Source of the DNA: JBEEJL01 sp043744215
Lineage (GTDB): Bacteria; Pseudomonadota; Gammaproteobacteria; Burkholderiales; JBEEJL01
Assembly (NCBI GenBank): GCA_043744215.1
Contig: JAYTVC010000045.1
Span: 3,052-67,051, forward strand
Direction of reading: 5' to 3'
Length of the DNA: 64,000 nucleotides
The translations under genes were made by a program, and so were the position numbers. Shown piece by piece: positions 24,610 through 34,381 of the stretch (position 1 is its first letter; the number at the start of each line of letters is the position of its first letter). The notes below the pieces were generated by a model. It made no database searches, had not been told where the DNA came from, and saw only the letters and a program-made list of their open reading frames with translations.

Positions 24610-27475
24610 ACTCACCCCGCACCCAGCGATTACGGCCTTCGCGCTTGGCCTGATACAGCGCCCTGTCCGCCAGCGAGACAAGTTCTGACATGCTGCTATC
24701 GTCACGCAGCACCAGCGTGCCCACGCCAGCACTGGTGGTGATGACTTTACCGACGGCTGCGTGATCATGGGGAATTTGCATCGCTTCGATGCTGGCGCGC
24801 AGGCGTTCGGCAACGGCCTCCGCACCCTTCGCATCAGTCTCAGGCAGAATCACGGCGAATTCTTCGCCGCCGTAGCGCGCCACCGCATCACCCGCTTCAC
24901 GCAAAGTATGGTCGAGTGCCTGGGCAACGAGCTTCAGGATTTCGTCGCCTTGTTGATGACCGTAGTTATCGTTGTAAAATTTGAATGAATCGATGTCGAG
25001 CAGAATCAATGACAGCGGCAGCCTGGTGCGTTTGGCCCGGCGGAATTCGCGCACCAGCAATTCGTCAAATGCGCGGCGGTTGGCCACGTTGGTAAGGGCG
25101 TCGGTCAGCGACACCCGCTCAAGTTCTTTGTTCAGGCGTTTGAGTTCGAGGTTTACCGTCTCTGCTTCGAGCGTGCGTTCGCGCACCCGTTGCTCGAGCG
25201 ACACATTATCAGCCAGCAGCTTTTCATTGCGTTTGCGCGAAGAGGCGAGTGAGAGCGGCCCTATGCCTAAGGCGGCAACCAATTTTCCCCAACCGAATTC
25301 GCGCCAAGGCTCACGCACGGTTAATGTCAGCAGCCGTTGCACCGGCCCCCAACCGACAAGTGGCGAATAGGATTGCGCTTCAAACGTATATTTGCCTATA
25401 GGCAGCGAGTTGTATTGCACGCGCGAAATCGGCGCCGGGGCTGACCATTGCGGATCAAAACCGAGTAGGCGCACGCGCACACGCACGTCCTCTTCATCAA
25501 GAAACCATCCGCTGTATAGCGACGCTTCCATCGTCCACTTGCCGTAATCGACGGTCACATGCTGATCTTTTTGCTCAGTCCTGGCATGAGTCCACTCGAG
25601 CTTACGCAGGCGCACTGTAGGCAAGGTGCTGTATTTTTCAAACTCGCGCAGATCGACAATGGACAAGCCCGAATTCAATCCGCACAACATCAGGCCAGGG
25701 GCTGACATCGCCAAGCTGCGGCTGGTGGTAAATTCCCACCCTGCCAAGCCCATCCACGAGGTGATTTCACGTTTCAGCGCGCCGGTTTCCATATCGTAAG
25801 AACGCAAGCCGCCGCCGCTGCCCACATATAAAGTTGTGTCGGGGCCAAATTTGGCAGACCAGCCGGCCAGCGAGTCAGTGGATTCTGCCAGCAGTTTGAA
25901 CTCGCCCGCGACATTTTCAGCGCTGGCTTCACGCAGAAATATTTTTGCGTCGTGCAGCACAGCCATGCGCCCGTCGGCATGTTGTGCGATGGCGTACACA
26001 TTGGCGCTGGGCGTCATGCCCGCCTCGAGCACGCGGGTAAACCCCGACGGCGTTTCGCGCCACAGGCCGTTGCCCAATGTGCCTACCCACAATACGTGTT
26101 TGTCGTCTTCGCAAATACTGTAAACGTAACCCAGCGGCTCGCCATGGTCGCTCATTACCTCTACCGCATCGCCGGCGATTGTGCGCGCCAGACCTCGCAA
26201 GGTGCCGATCCACACACTGTTGCCGCGCTCATGCAATACGCGCGCAGGCGCAGACAAAACGGAATGGTCCGTGCCGATGCGCCGCGGCTCGTTATCACCA
26301 ATGAAGGTGTATAGACCTTGCTGCGTCGCGGCCCACAATTGGCCGCTAGCCGTTTCGAGCAGATCCCACACCTTGAAATTTTCCAGCCCGGCGATAGGCA
26401 GTTGGCGGGCAGGTTTGTGCAAATTGAACCGCGCTGCGCCGCGCTCACCACCAACCAAAAATTTGCCCTCTGCTAATTCACGTATACAGAATATGGCACC
26501 TAGCGAAGGCAGGCGCGGGCGCTTGATGGCATGCCGAAGCACGCTGATCTTGAGCACGCCATGGGTGTCGCTCGCCGCCCAGATGTTGCCGTGATTATCG
26601 GCCGACAAGGCGTTGATGATCGTGTCAGGCATGATCACGTCGTGAATGCGCCATTCGCCTGCTTCTGCACTGAAACGCATAAAGCTGCTGCCAATGCCCG
26701 CCCATAACAGATTGTCAGCCCACAATAATGAGTTGACCGAGCCTTTGGATTTTTCGGGAATAAACCGGCGCACCGCCGTGCCGTCGGCACGGATCTGCGC
26801 AATGCCCCGCTCGCCGCCGACCAGCAAAGTATCGTCAGGGCCGGGCGCCATAACCTGCACCGGGCCGGTGGTCGTCCAATCCCAGTTGTCTGGCGAGCGC
26901 CAGCGTTCGTTCTCGCGGTAGAGCAAACCGAATTGGGAGCCCGCCACCCACAAGCGACCTGCCCTATCAAACACCAAACCCGTCACCAGCGCATTGGCCA
27001 AACGGAAATCATCGGCTCGTAGCAAACGCACGCCATCCGCATCGCACGACAACAACCCGCGCGCTGTACCGATCCAGACCTGGCCTTTGGGGCTTACGGC
27101 AATTTGTTCAGCCAGGCCGTAGCTCCAATCCGCCACCAGTGGATGTATGCGTCCGTCGGGCTCGATGATATCGACACCCGCGTCGGAGCCGACCCATACG
27201 CGGCCGTCGGGTGTGACCGACAGCGTGCGCAAGCCTTGTGTGGTGAGCCCGTCTTTGCGCGAATAGGTATGTACCGCAGAACCATCGTAACTGGCGAGGC
27301 CGCCGGGTGTGGCAAACCAGAAAATGCCTTGGCTGTCTTGCACCATGTCATGCACCTGGCCGCTGGGCAAACCTTGGCTGCGGCCAATTCTGCGCAAAGG
27401 CAGGCGTGCCGTTTGCAGGCCGCTGAATGCGGCCTGCTCTGCATCAACACTGGTGGTAGTGGGGTTGGAATTCAT
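24605..27475 (-). CDS. Beta-propeller/Y_Y_Y diguanylate cyclase
   Basis: A 956-residue signalling protein. Residues from about 35 to 650 form two-component-regulator-type propeller repeats (for example DSQGIFWFATPGGLASYDG, PDGRVWVGSDAGVDI). A Y_Y_Y domain follows at about 680-755. A single weak hydrophobic stretch lies near 765-785, then a coiled linker, then GGDEF from about 790, with the active site GGEEF in ARYGGEEFAVILPE. The sequence before it reads EAGD, not RxxD, so the inhibitory c-di-GMP site seems absent. Relatives normally carry an N-terminal signal peptide and a periplasmic propeller; this one starts MNSNPTTTSVDAEQA with no signal. Either the start is elsewhere or the sensor is cytoplasmic. 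Confidence 0.85.
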   Translation of the reverse strand: MNSNPTTTSVDAEQAAFSGLQTARLPLRRIGRSQGLPSGQVHDMVQDSQGIFWFATPGGLASYDGSAVHTYSRKDGLTTQGLRTLSVTPDGRVWVGSDAGVDIIEPDGRIHPLVADWSYGLAEQIAVSPKGQVWIGTARGLLSCDADGVRLLRADDFRLANALVTGLVFDRAGRLWVAGSQFGLLYRENERWRSPDNWDWTTTGPVQVMAPGPDDTLLVGGERGIAQIRADGTAVRRFIPEKSKGSVNSLLWADNLLWAGIGSSFMRFSAEAGEWRIHDVIMPDTIINALSADNHGNIWAASDTHGVLKISVLRHAIKRPRLPSLGAIFCIRELAEGKFLVGGERGAARFNLHKPARQLPIAGLENFKVWDLLETASGQLWAATQQGLYTFIGDNEPRRIGTDHSVLSAPARVLHERGNSVWIGTLRGLARTIAGDAVEVMSDHGEPLGYVYSICEDDKHVLWVGTLGNGLWRETPSGFTRVLEAGMTPSANVYAIAQHADGRMAVLHDAKIFLREASAENVAGEFKLLAESTDSLAGWSAKFGPDTTLYVGSGGGLRSYDMETGALKREITSWMGLAGWEFTTSRSLAMSAPGLMLCGLNSGLSIVDLREFEKYSTLPTVRLRKLEWTHARTEQKDQHVTVDYGKWTMEASLYSGWFLDEEDVRVRVRLLGFDPQWSAPAPISRVQYNSLPIGKYTFEAQSYSPLVGWGPVQRLLTLTVREPWREFGWGKLVAALGIGPLSLASSRKRNEKLLADNVSLEQRVRERTLEAETVNLELKRLNKELERVSLTDALTNVANRRAFDELLVREFRRAKRTRLPLSLILLDIDSFKFYNDNYGHQQGDEILKLVAQALDHTLREAGDAVARYGGEEFAVILPETDAKGAEAVAERLRASIEAMQIPHDHAAVGKVITTSAGVGTLVLRDDSSMSELVSLADRALYQAKREGRNRWVRGES

Positions 27476-27534
27476 CTATCGCGCTTCTCTGACAGGAAAA
27501 ATTCAATATGCTTATCAGCATACTAGCGCGATAG
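27476..27534. promoter_or_regulatory. Nested inverted repeats at the start of the propeller-GGDEF gene
   Basis: CTATCGCGC at 27476-27484 is complementary to GCGCGATAG at 27526-27534. Within it TATGCT (27507-27512) pairs with AGCATA (27517-27522). On the minus strand the outer arm directly abuts the ATG at 27475, so an RNA hairpin would hide the initiation region, or the DNA could be an operator. Confidence 0.45.
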
Positions 27535-27564
27535 ACGTGATAGCGCCAGCACGGGTGCTAGTAG

Positions 27565-28137
27565 CTAGTGGCTGCCGAGCAAATCCTTTTTCAAGCTTTC
27601 CTGCACCGGGCTGTCGCCGAGCCAGATTTTCAACAGCGCCTTGTTGAAATCTTCGCCGGGAATCGTCCCCTTGGTCTGGCCGTTGAGTTGCACGCGGGTG
27701 CCAGTGCCAGGAATGTAATCGAGGCTCACCAGATTGCCAGGCGATGCTTTGCCGACACTGGTCATAATGTTGTCAAAATCTTTCAGCCGCGCATCCAAAG
27801 TGGCTAGATCGGCGGGCGAATTATTCGCCTTGAGGCCATCGTTCAGCGCGCCTAACAATTGTTCGGATGACAACTCGCGCTTGATATGTAAAGCCATGCG
27901 CTTGGGGCCGGCATCATTTAGCACCGCTTCGGCGCTAGATTTTTTTTCACTTGTATAAAGCGCCGCTACATACACTTTGAACAGCAGGCGTTTGCGCAGG
28001 CCGGCGCCGTTGAGCACTAGTTCGCTCTCTCCTACTTTGGCTTTTTCGGCCACATTCACGTCGGCCACTTCAAACGCTTGTGCGCTGCCAAAACCGAACG
28101 TGGACAACAACAGCAATAACGACATCAGTTTTTTCAT
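27565..28137 (-). CDS. Chalcone isomerase-like family protein, secreted
   Basis: A 190-residue protein with a signal peptide cut after about 21 (GSAQA). The body matches the bacterial chalcone-isomerase-like family: LNGAGLRKRLLFKVYVAALYTSE near the start, RMALHIKRELSSEQL, and LLKIWLGDSPVQESLKKDLLG at the end. In bacteria this fold is periplasmic and its role is unknown; fatty-acid binding is suspected for the plant FAP homologues. It follows the thiolase gene by 27 bp on the same strand, so it may be the last gene of the fatty-acid group. Confidence 0.85.
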   Translation of the reverse strand: MKKLMSLLLLLSTFGFGSAQAFEVADVNVAEKAKVGESELVLNGAGLRKRLLFKVYVAALYTSEKKSSAEAVLNDAGPKRMALHIKRELSSEQLLGALNDGLKANNSPADLATLDARLKDFDNIMTSVGKASPGNLVSLDYIPGTGTRVQLNGQTKGTIPGEDFNKALLKIWLGDSPVQESLKKDLLGSH

Positions 28138-28164
28138 TTCCCCTCCGAAAATTTAATTACTCCA

Positions 28165-29364
28165 TTACATCGCCTCAAAAATACCCGCTGCACCCATGCC
28201 TGTTCCGATACACATGGTCACCATGCCGTACTTCTGTTTGCTGCGCTTTAAACCGTGCACCACTGTTGCGGCGCGCACCGCGCCCGTCGCACCAAGCGGA
28301 TGACCCAGAGCGATCGCGCCGCCCAAGGGGTTAATCACGGCAGGATTCATGTCCAACTCCTGCATCACCGCCAATGATTGCGCGGCGAAGGCTTCGTTCA
28401 ATTCGATCCAACCCATGTCGGCTAATTTTAATCCCGTTTGCGCCAGCACTTTGGGAATTGCCGCGGCGGGCCCGATGCCCATGATTTCCGGTGGCACACC
28501 AGCCACCGAGAAGCCGACAAATTTTGCCAAGGGAATCAAACCATATTGCTTCAACGCTTTTTCGCTCACCAGGATGACCGCACCGGCACCGTCGGAGGTT
28601 TGCGAACTGTTGCCGGCGGTGACACTGCCCTTGGTCGCGAACACAGGCCGCAGTTTTGCCAAACCTTCAATGCTCGATTCAGGCCGCGGGCCTTCGTCTT
28701 TATCGGCCATGCGTTTTTTATGCACGATTTGACCGCTGGCCAAATCGGGCAAGGCCTCGTCAATTTCGTAAGGGAGAATTTCATCCTTGAACGCGCCTGA
28801 TGTTGTCGCGGCCACGGCCTTTTTGTGGCTGGCCAGCGCAAATTCATCCTGCGCCTCGCGCGACACTTTCCATTTCTCGGCGACTTTTTCCGCCGTGAGG
28901 CCCATGCCATAAGCGATGCCGTAATCTTCTTCTTTCGCAAACACCGAATGGTTAATCGCCATCTTGTGTCCGCCCATGGGAATCAGGCTCATGGTCTCGG
29001 TGCCCGCGGCAATCATCACGTCTTCCGCGCCGGTGCGAATGCGATCCGCGGCCATGGCAATCGCCGTTAATCCCGATGCGCAAAAACGATTCACCGTCAC
29101 GCCGGGAATCGTATTGGGCAGCCCGGCCAGCAACACGCCTATGCGTGCCACATTCATGCCCTGCTCGGCTTCGGGAATGGCGCACCCGACAATCACGTCG
29201 CCGATGGATTTCGGATCCAGGCTTGGCACTTTTGCCAGCGCACCGCGCAGCACGAACGCCAGCAAATCGTCAGGGCGTGTGTTGCGGAACATGCCGCGCG
29301 GCGCTTTGCCAACGGGTGTGCGCACCGCGGCAACAATGTAGGCGTCTTGCATTTGTTTGCTCAT
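28165..29364 (-). CDS. Acetyl-CoA C-acyltransferase (3-ketoacyl-CoA thiolase)
   Basis: A 399-residue thiolase that cleaves 3-ketoacyl-CoA to acetyl-CoA in beta-oxidation. The nucleophilic Cys lies near 90 in VNRFCASGL, the His in GHPLGATGA near 350, and the second Cys in MCIGTGMGAAG near the C-terminus. GGAG precedes two adjacent ATG codons (29367, 29364); the second has the better spacing. It is 98 bp downstream of the FadB/FadN-like gene on the same strand, and the two probably form one complex, as FadA does with FadB. Confidence 0.92.
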   Translation of the reverse strand: MSKQMQDAYIVAAVRTPVGKAPRGMFRNTRPDDLLAFVLRGALAKVPSLDPKSIGDVIVGCAIPEAEQGMNVARIGVLLAGLPNTIPGVTVNRFCASGLTAIAMAADRIRTGAEDVMIAAGTETMSLIPMGGHKMAINHSVFAKEEDYGIAYGMGLTAEKVAEKWKVSREAQDEFALASHKKAVAATTSGAFKDEILPYEIDEALPDLASGQIVHKKRMADKDEGPRPESSIEGLAKLRPVFATKGSVTAGNSSQTSDGAGAVILVSEKALKQYGLIPLAKFVGFSVAGVPPEIMGIGPAAAIPKVLAQTGLKLADMGWIELNEAFAAQSLAVMQELDMNPAVINPLGGAIALGHPLGATGAVRAATVVHGLKRSKQKYGMVTMCIGTGMGAAGIFEAM

Positions 29365-29462
29365 CATGATTCTCCAGTAAGTTCAGGATCGAGTATTGAG
29401 AATTGAGGACCGAGGATTGAGTTAACCCAAACCCTTTACGCCTCACGCGTAACGCTTCAGCC

Positions 29463-31841
29463 TCAATTTCTCAAAGGCTTGCCCGACTCCAGCATCGCGC
29501 CAATACGCGCCTGCGTCTTCGGGTTTTTGCCCAGCTCTATAAAATATTGTCGTTCCATATCGAGCAGCCATTTTTCGTTCACCGTGCTGCCGCCTTCGAC
29601 TTCGCCGCCACACATCGTCTCGGCGATATGGCAGGAAATCAAAAAGTCGTGGTCGGAAATAAAGCTGCCATCGCGCATATTGACCAACATCATCTTGATG
29701 GTACCGAGCCCCGTTTTGCCGACAACGCGAATCTCGTTCGCAGGCAATGGCGGACGATAACCGCTCTCTGCCAATGCGCGCGCCTGTTGTTTGGCGATGT
29801 ACAGCAGTTCATTGGCGTTCATGACAATCACATCGCTGTCGCGCAGGAAGCCCATGTCGCGCGCCATCTCGGCGCTTTTAGATACTTCTCCCATGGCGAG
29901 ATTTTTGAAATAGGCCGAAAGGAAAGGCAGAATTTCGCCGCCCTTGGATTCTTTCGCCGCGCGCATGGCCATTTCTTTGCAACCGCCACCTGCGGGCAAC
30001 AGGCCGACGCCGACTTCGACGAGGCCCATATAGGTTTCCATCGTCGCCACCGCACGGTCACAATGCATGGGGAATTCGCATCCCCCGCCGAGAGCCATGC
30101 CATCGACTGCCGCCACGGTCGGTATCAGCGAGTAACGCAAACGCTGGCTGGTCTGTTGAAATTTTTCAACGACTTTTTCGATCACTTCAAAACCTGCGCC
30201 GGCCATCAACGCATCTACCGCTTTAGACAAATCCGCGCCCACGCTGAACGGCGGTTCCGGTTGCCAGATGACTAACGCGCTATAATTTTTCTCTGCTAAA
30301 TCAATGGCTTGCAAAAGGCCGTCTAGCACGTCTTCACTCACCGCGTGCATCTTGCTTTTGAAACTCACAATCGCAATATCGTCGCCCGTGTGCCACATGC
30401 GCACGCCGTCGTTCTCAAAAATCGTGGTACCGGGATTCGCTTGTTCGGTGAGAACCGTTTCAGGATACAACTGGCGTTGGTAAACGGCGAGCGACGAGCG
30501 CGGCTGATTATTTTTTGTCGCTGGCGAATACGAACCCGTTGGCGTATGCACACCCGTGCGCCCCGCTTCCATCACCCAGGCGGGCAACGGCGTGTTGCTC
30601 ATGGATTTGCCCGCAGCAATATCTTCAGCCACCCACTTCGCCACTTGCTCCCAACCCGCCGCTTGCCAGGTCTCGAACGGGCCAAGCTTGTAACTGAAGC
30701 CCCAACGAATCGCGAGGTCGAGATCGCGGGCGTTGTTGGCAATGCTTTCCAAATGTACTGAAGCGTAATGAAATAAATCGCGGAAGCACGACCACAAAAA
30801 TTGCGCCTGCGGATTAGTGCTTTCGCGCAGCAATTTCAATTTCTCGCCAGGGTTTTTATTCTTAAGAATTTTTTTCACATCATCGGCGGCAGCGCCTGTT
30901 GATGGGCGATAATCCTGTTTCGCCACATCAAGCACCATGATGTCTTTGCCCACCTTGGTAAAAAATCCCGCTTTAGTTTTCGCACCCAGCGCGCCTTTGG
31001 CGATCAACGCGGAAAGGTACGTCGGCGCGGTGTAATATTTGTGCCACGGGTCATTGGGCAAGGTGTCCTGCATGGTTTTGATGACGTGCGCCATGGTATC
31101 CAAACCGACAACGTCGGCGGTGCGAAAGGTCGCGCTTTTTGGCCGGCCAATCAGCGGGCCGGTGAGCGCATCCACTTCATCGAAACCCAAATTGAATTTG
31201 CCCGCGTGATGCATGGTGGCCAGCATGGAAAAAATGCCGACGCGGTTGGCAATAAAGTTGGGCGTGTCTTTGGCACGGATAACGCCCTTGCCTAAAGCTG
31301 TGGTCAAAAATGTTTCGAGATCGTCGAGAATATGCGCATCGGTGCTGGGTGTGGCAATCAACTCCACCAGTTTCATATAACGTGGCGGGTTGAAAAAATG
31401 AATGCCGCAAAAGCGTTTTTTGAAACTGTCGGGCATCACTTCGGATAATTTGGTAATCGACAACCCGGAAGTATTCGACGCAAAAATGGCATGGTCGTTC
31501 AGGTGTGGTGCGACTTTCCGATAAAGATCATGCTTCCAATCCATCCGCTCGGAAATGGCTTCGATAATCAGATCGCACTCTTTCAGCAGCGGCAAATGCT
31601 GATCGTAATTGGCCGCCTGAATAAAAGTCGCGCGGGATTTTAATGACAGCGGAGCCGGATCAATTTTGGCCAGATTATCAATGGCTTTTTTAATCACGCC
31701 GTCCTTGTCGCCTTCTTTTGCTGGCAGGTCAAACAAAATCGCTTCCACATTGGCATTCACCAAGTGTGCCGCAATCTGCGCGCCCATCACGCCGGCGCCT
31801 AGCACGGCCACCTTGCGCACGATAAAATTTTTATGTTCCAT
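29463..31841 (-). CDS. 3-hydroxyacyl-CoA dehydrogenase/enoyl-CoA hydratase (FadN-like)
   Basis: A 792-residue bifunctional beta-oxidation enzyme. The N-terminal half is the 3-hydroxyacyl-CoA dehydrogenase, with NAD loop GAGVMG at 15-20, FCGIHFFNPPRYMKLVE near 145 and NRVGIF. The C-terminal half (about 490-720) is a crotonase domain with the oxyanion stretch ALGGGCEFPMHCDR and LVEVGVGLLPAGGGCKE. The order dehydrogenase-then-hydratase is that of Bacillus FadN, opposite to E. coli FadB. It is flanked by thioesterase (upstream) and thiolase (downstream) genes. Confidence 0.92.
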   Translation of the reverse strand: MEHKNFIVRKVAVLGAGVMGAQIAAHLVNANVEAILFDLPAKEGDKDGVIKKAIDNLAKIDPAPLSLKSRATFIQAANYDQHLPLLKECDLIIEAISERMDWKHDLYRKVAPHLNDHAIFASNTSGLSITKLSEVMPDSFKKRFCGIHFFNPPRYMKLVELIATPSTDAHILDDLETFLTTALGKGVIRAKDTPNFIANRVGIFSMLATMHHAGKFNLGFDEVDALTGPLIGRPKSATFRTADVVGLDTMAHVIKTMQDTLPNDPWHKYYTAPTYLSALIAKGALGAKTKAGFFTKVGKDIMVLDVAKQDYRPSTGAAADDVKKILKNKNPGEKLKLLRESTNPQAQFLWSCFRDLFHYASVHLESIANNARDLDLAIRWGFSYKLGPFETWQAAGWEQVAKWVAEDIAAGKSMSNTPLPAWVMEAGRTGVHTPTGSYSPATKNNQPRSSLAVYQRQLYPETVLTEQANPGTTIFENDGVRMWHTGDDIAIVSFKSKMHAVSEDVLDGLLQAIDLAEKNYSALVIWQPEPPFSVGADLSKAVDALMAGAGFEVIEKVVEKFQQTSQRLRYSLIPTVAAVDGMALGGGCEFPMHCDRAVATMETYMGLVEVGVGLLPAGGGCKEMAMRAAKESKGGEILPFLSAYFKNLAMGEVSKSAEMARDMGFLRDSDVIVMNANELLYIAKQQARALAESGYRPPLPANEIRVVGKTGLGTIKMMLVNMRDGSFISDHDFLISCHIAETMCGGEVEGGSTVNEKWLLDMERQYFIELGKNPKTQARIGAMLESGKPLRN

Positions 31842-31870
31842 GATGATTCCCTTGAAAAAGTATGCTTTGC

Positions 31871-32272
31871 TTAGTCTGCGACCGGCACTTCACGAGGCTG
31901 CAACTTGTCATCCAATGCGACAAATGTGAGCGTCGCCTCGGTCACCTTTGCCACTTCAAGCAATTGTTTTTTCGAGCGCTGCGCATAGACTTCCACATTC
32001 ACGCTGATGGACGTTCTGCCAACCTTGACGACTTCGGCATAAAAGCTCACCAAGTCGCCGACAAAAATCGGATGTTTGAAGGTGAACGAATTTACCGCCA
32101 CGGTCGCCACGCGGCCCCGCGCGCGCTGAATGGCGGGAATGCTGGCGGCGAGATCCACTTGAGACATCACCCAGCCCCCGAAAATATTACCCAGTACATT
32201 GGTGTCGGAGGGCATGGTGACCACGCGCAATGTGGGCTGTTTGTCCGGCAATTGTATGAGGGGTAAATTCAT
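31871..32272 (-). CDS. Acyl-CoA thioesterase, YciA-like hot-dog protein
   Basis: A 133-residue single hot-dog-domain thioesterase (YciA is 132). PSDTNVLGNIFGGWVMSQVDLAAS contains the Asp and Gly-Gly of the active site. NSFTFKHPIFVGDLVSFYAEV follows. It hydrolyses acyl-CoA to free CoA. ATG at 32272 is chosen from family alignment; the frame extends to 32356 but the extra 28 residues look like translated AT-rich spacer. No ribosome site is evident; a dispersed-motif copy lies immediately upstream. Confidence 0.88.
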   Translation of the reverse strand: MNLPLIQLPDKQPTLRVVTMPSDTNVLGNIFGGWVMSQVDLAASIPAIQRARGRVATVAVNSFTFKHPIFVGDLVSFYAEVVKVGRTSISVNVEVYAQRSKKQLLEVAKVTEATLTFVALDDKLQPREVPVAD

Positions 32273-32280
32273 TGGAGGAA

Positions 32281-32320
32281 TCACTAAAAATAATTGAATT
32301 AAATCAATCGTTAAGAATAG
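32281..32320 (-). repeat. Dispersed AT-rich motif, copy H (upstream of thioesterase)
   Basis: The minus strand reads TAACGATTGATT then TAATTCAATTATTTTT, about 22 of 27 positions with one gap. It ends 9 bases before the thioesterase ATG. Confidence 0.6.
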
Positions 32321-32383
32321 CAGAAATAGAACGGCTGTCCGAATGAAAATCACCATGTTTCAAACATGACTGGCCAAACTTAC

Positions 32384-34168
32384 TCAGCGATCATCATAGA
32401 TGGAATGAATCTGCTGCGCCCGGCTCGCCACCACCTGCGGGCGGCGGATTTTCAAGGTTGGCGTCATCAAACCGTTATCAATACTCCATGGTTCAAAACT
32501 GAAAATGCCGCGCCGGATTTGCGCATAGCCGGGAAAAGATTTGATTTGCGCCGCCACGCGCCTGAGGATCAATTTTTCCGCTGCTGAATTTTCCAGTTCA
32601 TCGGGATTGAGATGGGCTTCTTCCGCAACGCGTTTCCATTCATCGCGGTTCAGCACGCCGATCATGGCAAGAAACGCCTTGCCTTCGCCGATGACCATCA
32701 CTTGTTCGAACACGCGGTCGCGCATGATGGACATTTCCATATCTCCCGGCGGTACTTTTTCGCCGTTGGAAAGCACAATAATATCTTTGGCGCGGCCGGT
32801 GATGGTGATGTGGCCGCCCGAATCAATGTTCACCACGTCGCCGGTTTTGAGCCAGCCGTCATCGGTGAAAATCGCCTTGGTCGCGTCGGCATGTTTCCAA
32901 TAACCCTGCATGACACTAGGGCCTTTGACCTGCAATTCATCGCCCAAACCCAAGCGTGTTTGCACATTGGGCAGCGCGCGGCCTACGCTGCTGGGCAGAT
33001 TATCTTCAAGCGTATTGGCGGCAATCACGGGGCTGCTCTCGGTCAACCCATAGCCTTGCAAAATAGGAATGCCTAGGGCGATAAACCATTTCGCCGCTTG
33101 CGGCGGCAGTGCCGCACCGCCGCTCACCGCGAAGCGCAAACGCCCGCCGAAACGATCACGCACTTTTGCGGCGACCAGTTTATCGAGCAGCGGCCACAAC
33201 AAGAACGAGGGCTTCCACGGCCCGCGCTTTTGTTGCCACTCAAACCGCGACCAGCCGGTTTCCACCGTGAAATCAAATATTTTTTGCTCAAGCGCGGGGC
33301 GCGATAGCAACTGGGTTTTGATTTTGGCGAGAATCAATTCAAATATGCGCGGCACCGCAATCAGCACCGTCGGTTTTTCATTGAGCAAATCATCGGCCAA
33401 TACTTGTACCGAGCGGGCGTAAGTGGTTTTCACGCCCGTCGCCACCACCAGATAATAACCGGCTGTGCGCTCAAAAGTGTGCGACAACGGCAGGAAAGAA
33501 AGTATTTCGTCGCCATCATGCACATCAATATACTTTAATGAACCTTCCACATTCGCCAGCATATTTTTGTGTGTCAGCATCACGCCCTTGGGTTTGCCCG
33601 TGGTGCCGGAAGTATAGACAATCGACGCCAATTGATGGCCGTCGTTGTTGAGATGCTGCGGCGTATTGCCCGTGGCGGGAAGCCAGTCATCCATGGCAAC
33701 TACACGACGGTCAGCGATGGGTTTTTCGCCGGGGCGCACCATCACCACTCGCGACAAGCCGGGAACAGCGTCGGGCAATGCTGCAAGCTGATTCCATTGC
33801 TCCGGCGTTTCCAGCAACAAAATCCTCGCTCCGGAATCGCCCAAAATATAGGCAACGTTCTCCGGCCTATCCACCACATACAGCGGCACCGTAACCAAAC
33901 CCAAACCCATCGCCGCCTGGTCGAACAGCACCCACTCAATACTATTACGCAACATGATCGCCACACGGTCGCCGGGTTCAAGATTTTCTTTTTTCAGCGC
34001 CGTCTGCCAACGGCCGATTTCCGCATACATTTGCTCCCACGTAAACTCACGTCGCTGATTGGTTTTGGGAACAAAATCCGCATGGGAGACTTGTCCCGGT
34101 GTGCGTATCGCGCGTTCGCGGAATAGGGCGTCGAGGGTAGGAATTTCTGCAAGATGGATGGCTGACAT
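32384..34168 (-). CDS. Long-chain acyl-CoA synthetase (AMP-forming)
   Basis: A 594-residue adenylate-forming ligase that activates fatty acids to acyl-CoA. The P-loop-like IVYTSGTTGKPKGVMLTHKN lies near 188-207, YGLTESSP near 370, GWLKTGDVV near 440 and GRAKDIIVLSNGEKVPP near 460. The long form resembles the FadD15/ACSL class used for long-chain acids. It is 112 bp upstream of the thioesterase gene and heads the minus-strand fatty-acid group that includes FadN-like enzyme and thiolase. Confidence 0.92.
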   Translation of the reverse strand: MSAIHLAEIPTLDALFRERAIRTPGQVSHADFVPKTNQRREFTWEQMYAEIGRWQTALKKENLEPGDRVAIMLRNSIEWVLFDQAAMGLGLVTVPLYVVDRPENVAYILGDSGARILLLETPEQWNQLAALPDAVPGLSRVVMVRPGEKPIADRRVVAMDDWLPATGNTPQHLNNDGHQLASIVYTSGTTGKPKGVMLTHKNMLANVEGSLKYIDVHDGDEILSFLPLSHTFERTAGYYLVVATGVKTTYARSVQVLADDLLNEKPTVLIAVPRIFELILAKIKTQLLSRPALEQKIFDFTVETGWSRFEWQQKRGPWKPSFLLWPLLDKLVAAKVRDRFGGRLRFAVSGGAALPPQAAKWFIALGIPILQGYGLTESSPVIAANTLEDNLPSSVGRALPNVQTRLGLGDELQVKGPSVMQGYWKHADATKAIFTDDGWLKTGDVVNIDSGGHITITGRAKDIIVLSNGEKVPPGDMEMSIMRDRVFEQVMVIGEGKAFLAMIGVLNRDEWKRVAEEAHLNPDELENSAAEKLILRRVAAQIKSFPGYAQIRRGIFSFEPWSIDNGLMTPTLKIRRPQVVASRAQQIHSIYDDR

Positions 34169-34381
34169 TATTGCTCCCTGAAAATACTCGCGATTATCAC
34201 TGGCCTCTATTCGGCAGAAGTATTAGACAGATGCGCGTTGGGCCGGACACCCATCCCTCCCGTCCTTCTGCTTTCGCGAAGGCAGGCTGTAACCCGCCCT
34301 CAGAAATGGAGGGAATTTTTCTGCGACCTTGATCGTGCGCGTTCGGCTACTGGAAATAATTGATTGACTTTATATTGCAGC
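34169..34381. other. Intergenic region between rng and acyl-CoA synthetase
   Basis: No gene is seen. TCCCTCC near 34254 and GGAGGGA near 34308 could form a long-range hairpin with a T run on the plus strand, the wrong side for the minus-strand genes. A weak half-match to the dispersed motif (AAATAATTGATT) lies near 34355. Confidence 0.4.

Noticed and set aside
34254..34314. Terminator after rng
   Set aside because: The TCCCTCC/GGAGGGA pair is far apart and its T run is on the plus strand, while flanking genes are minus.
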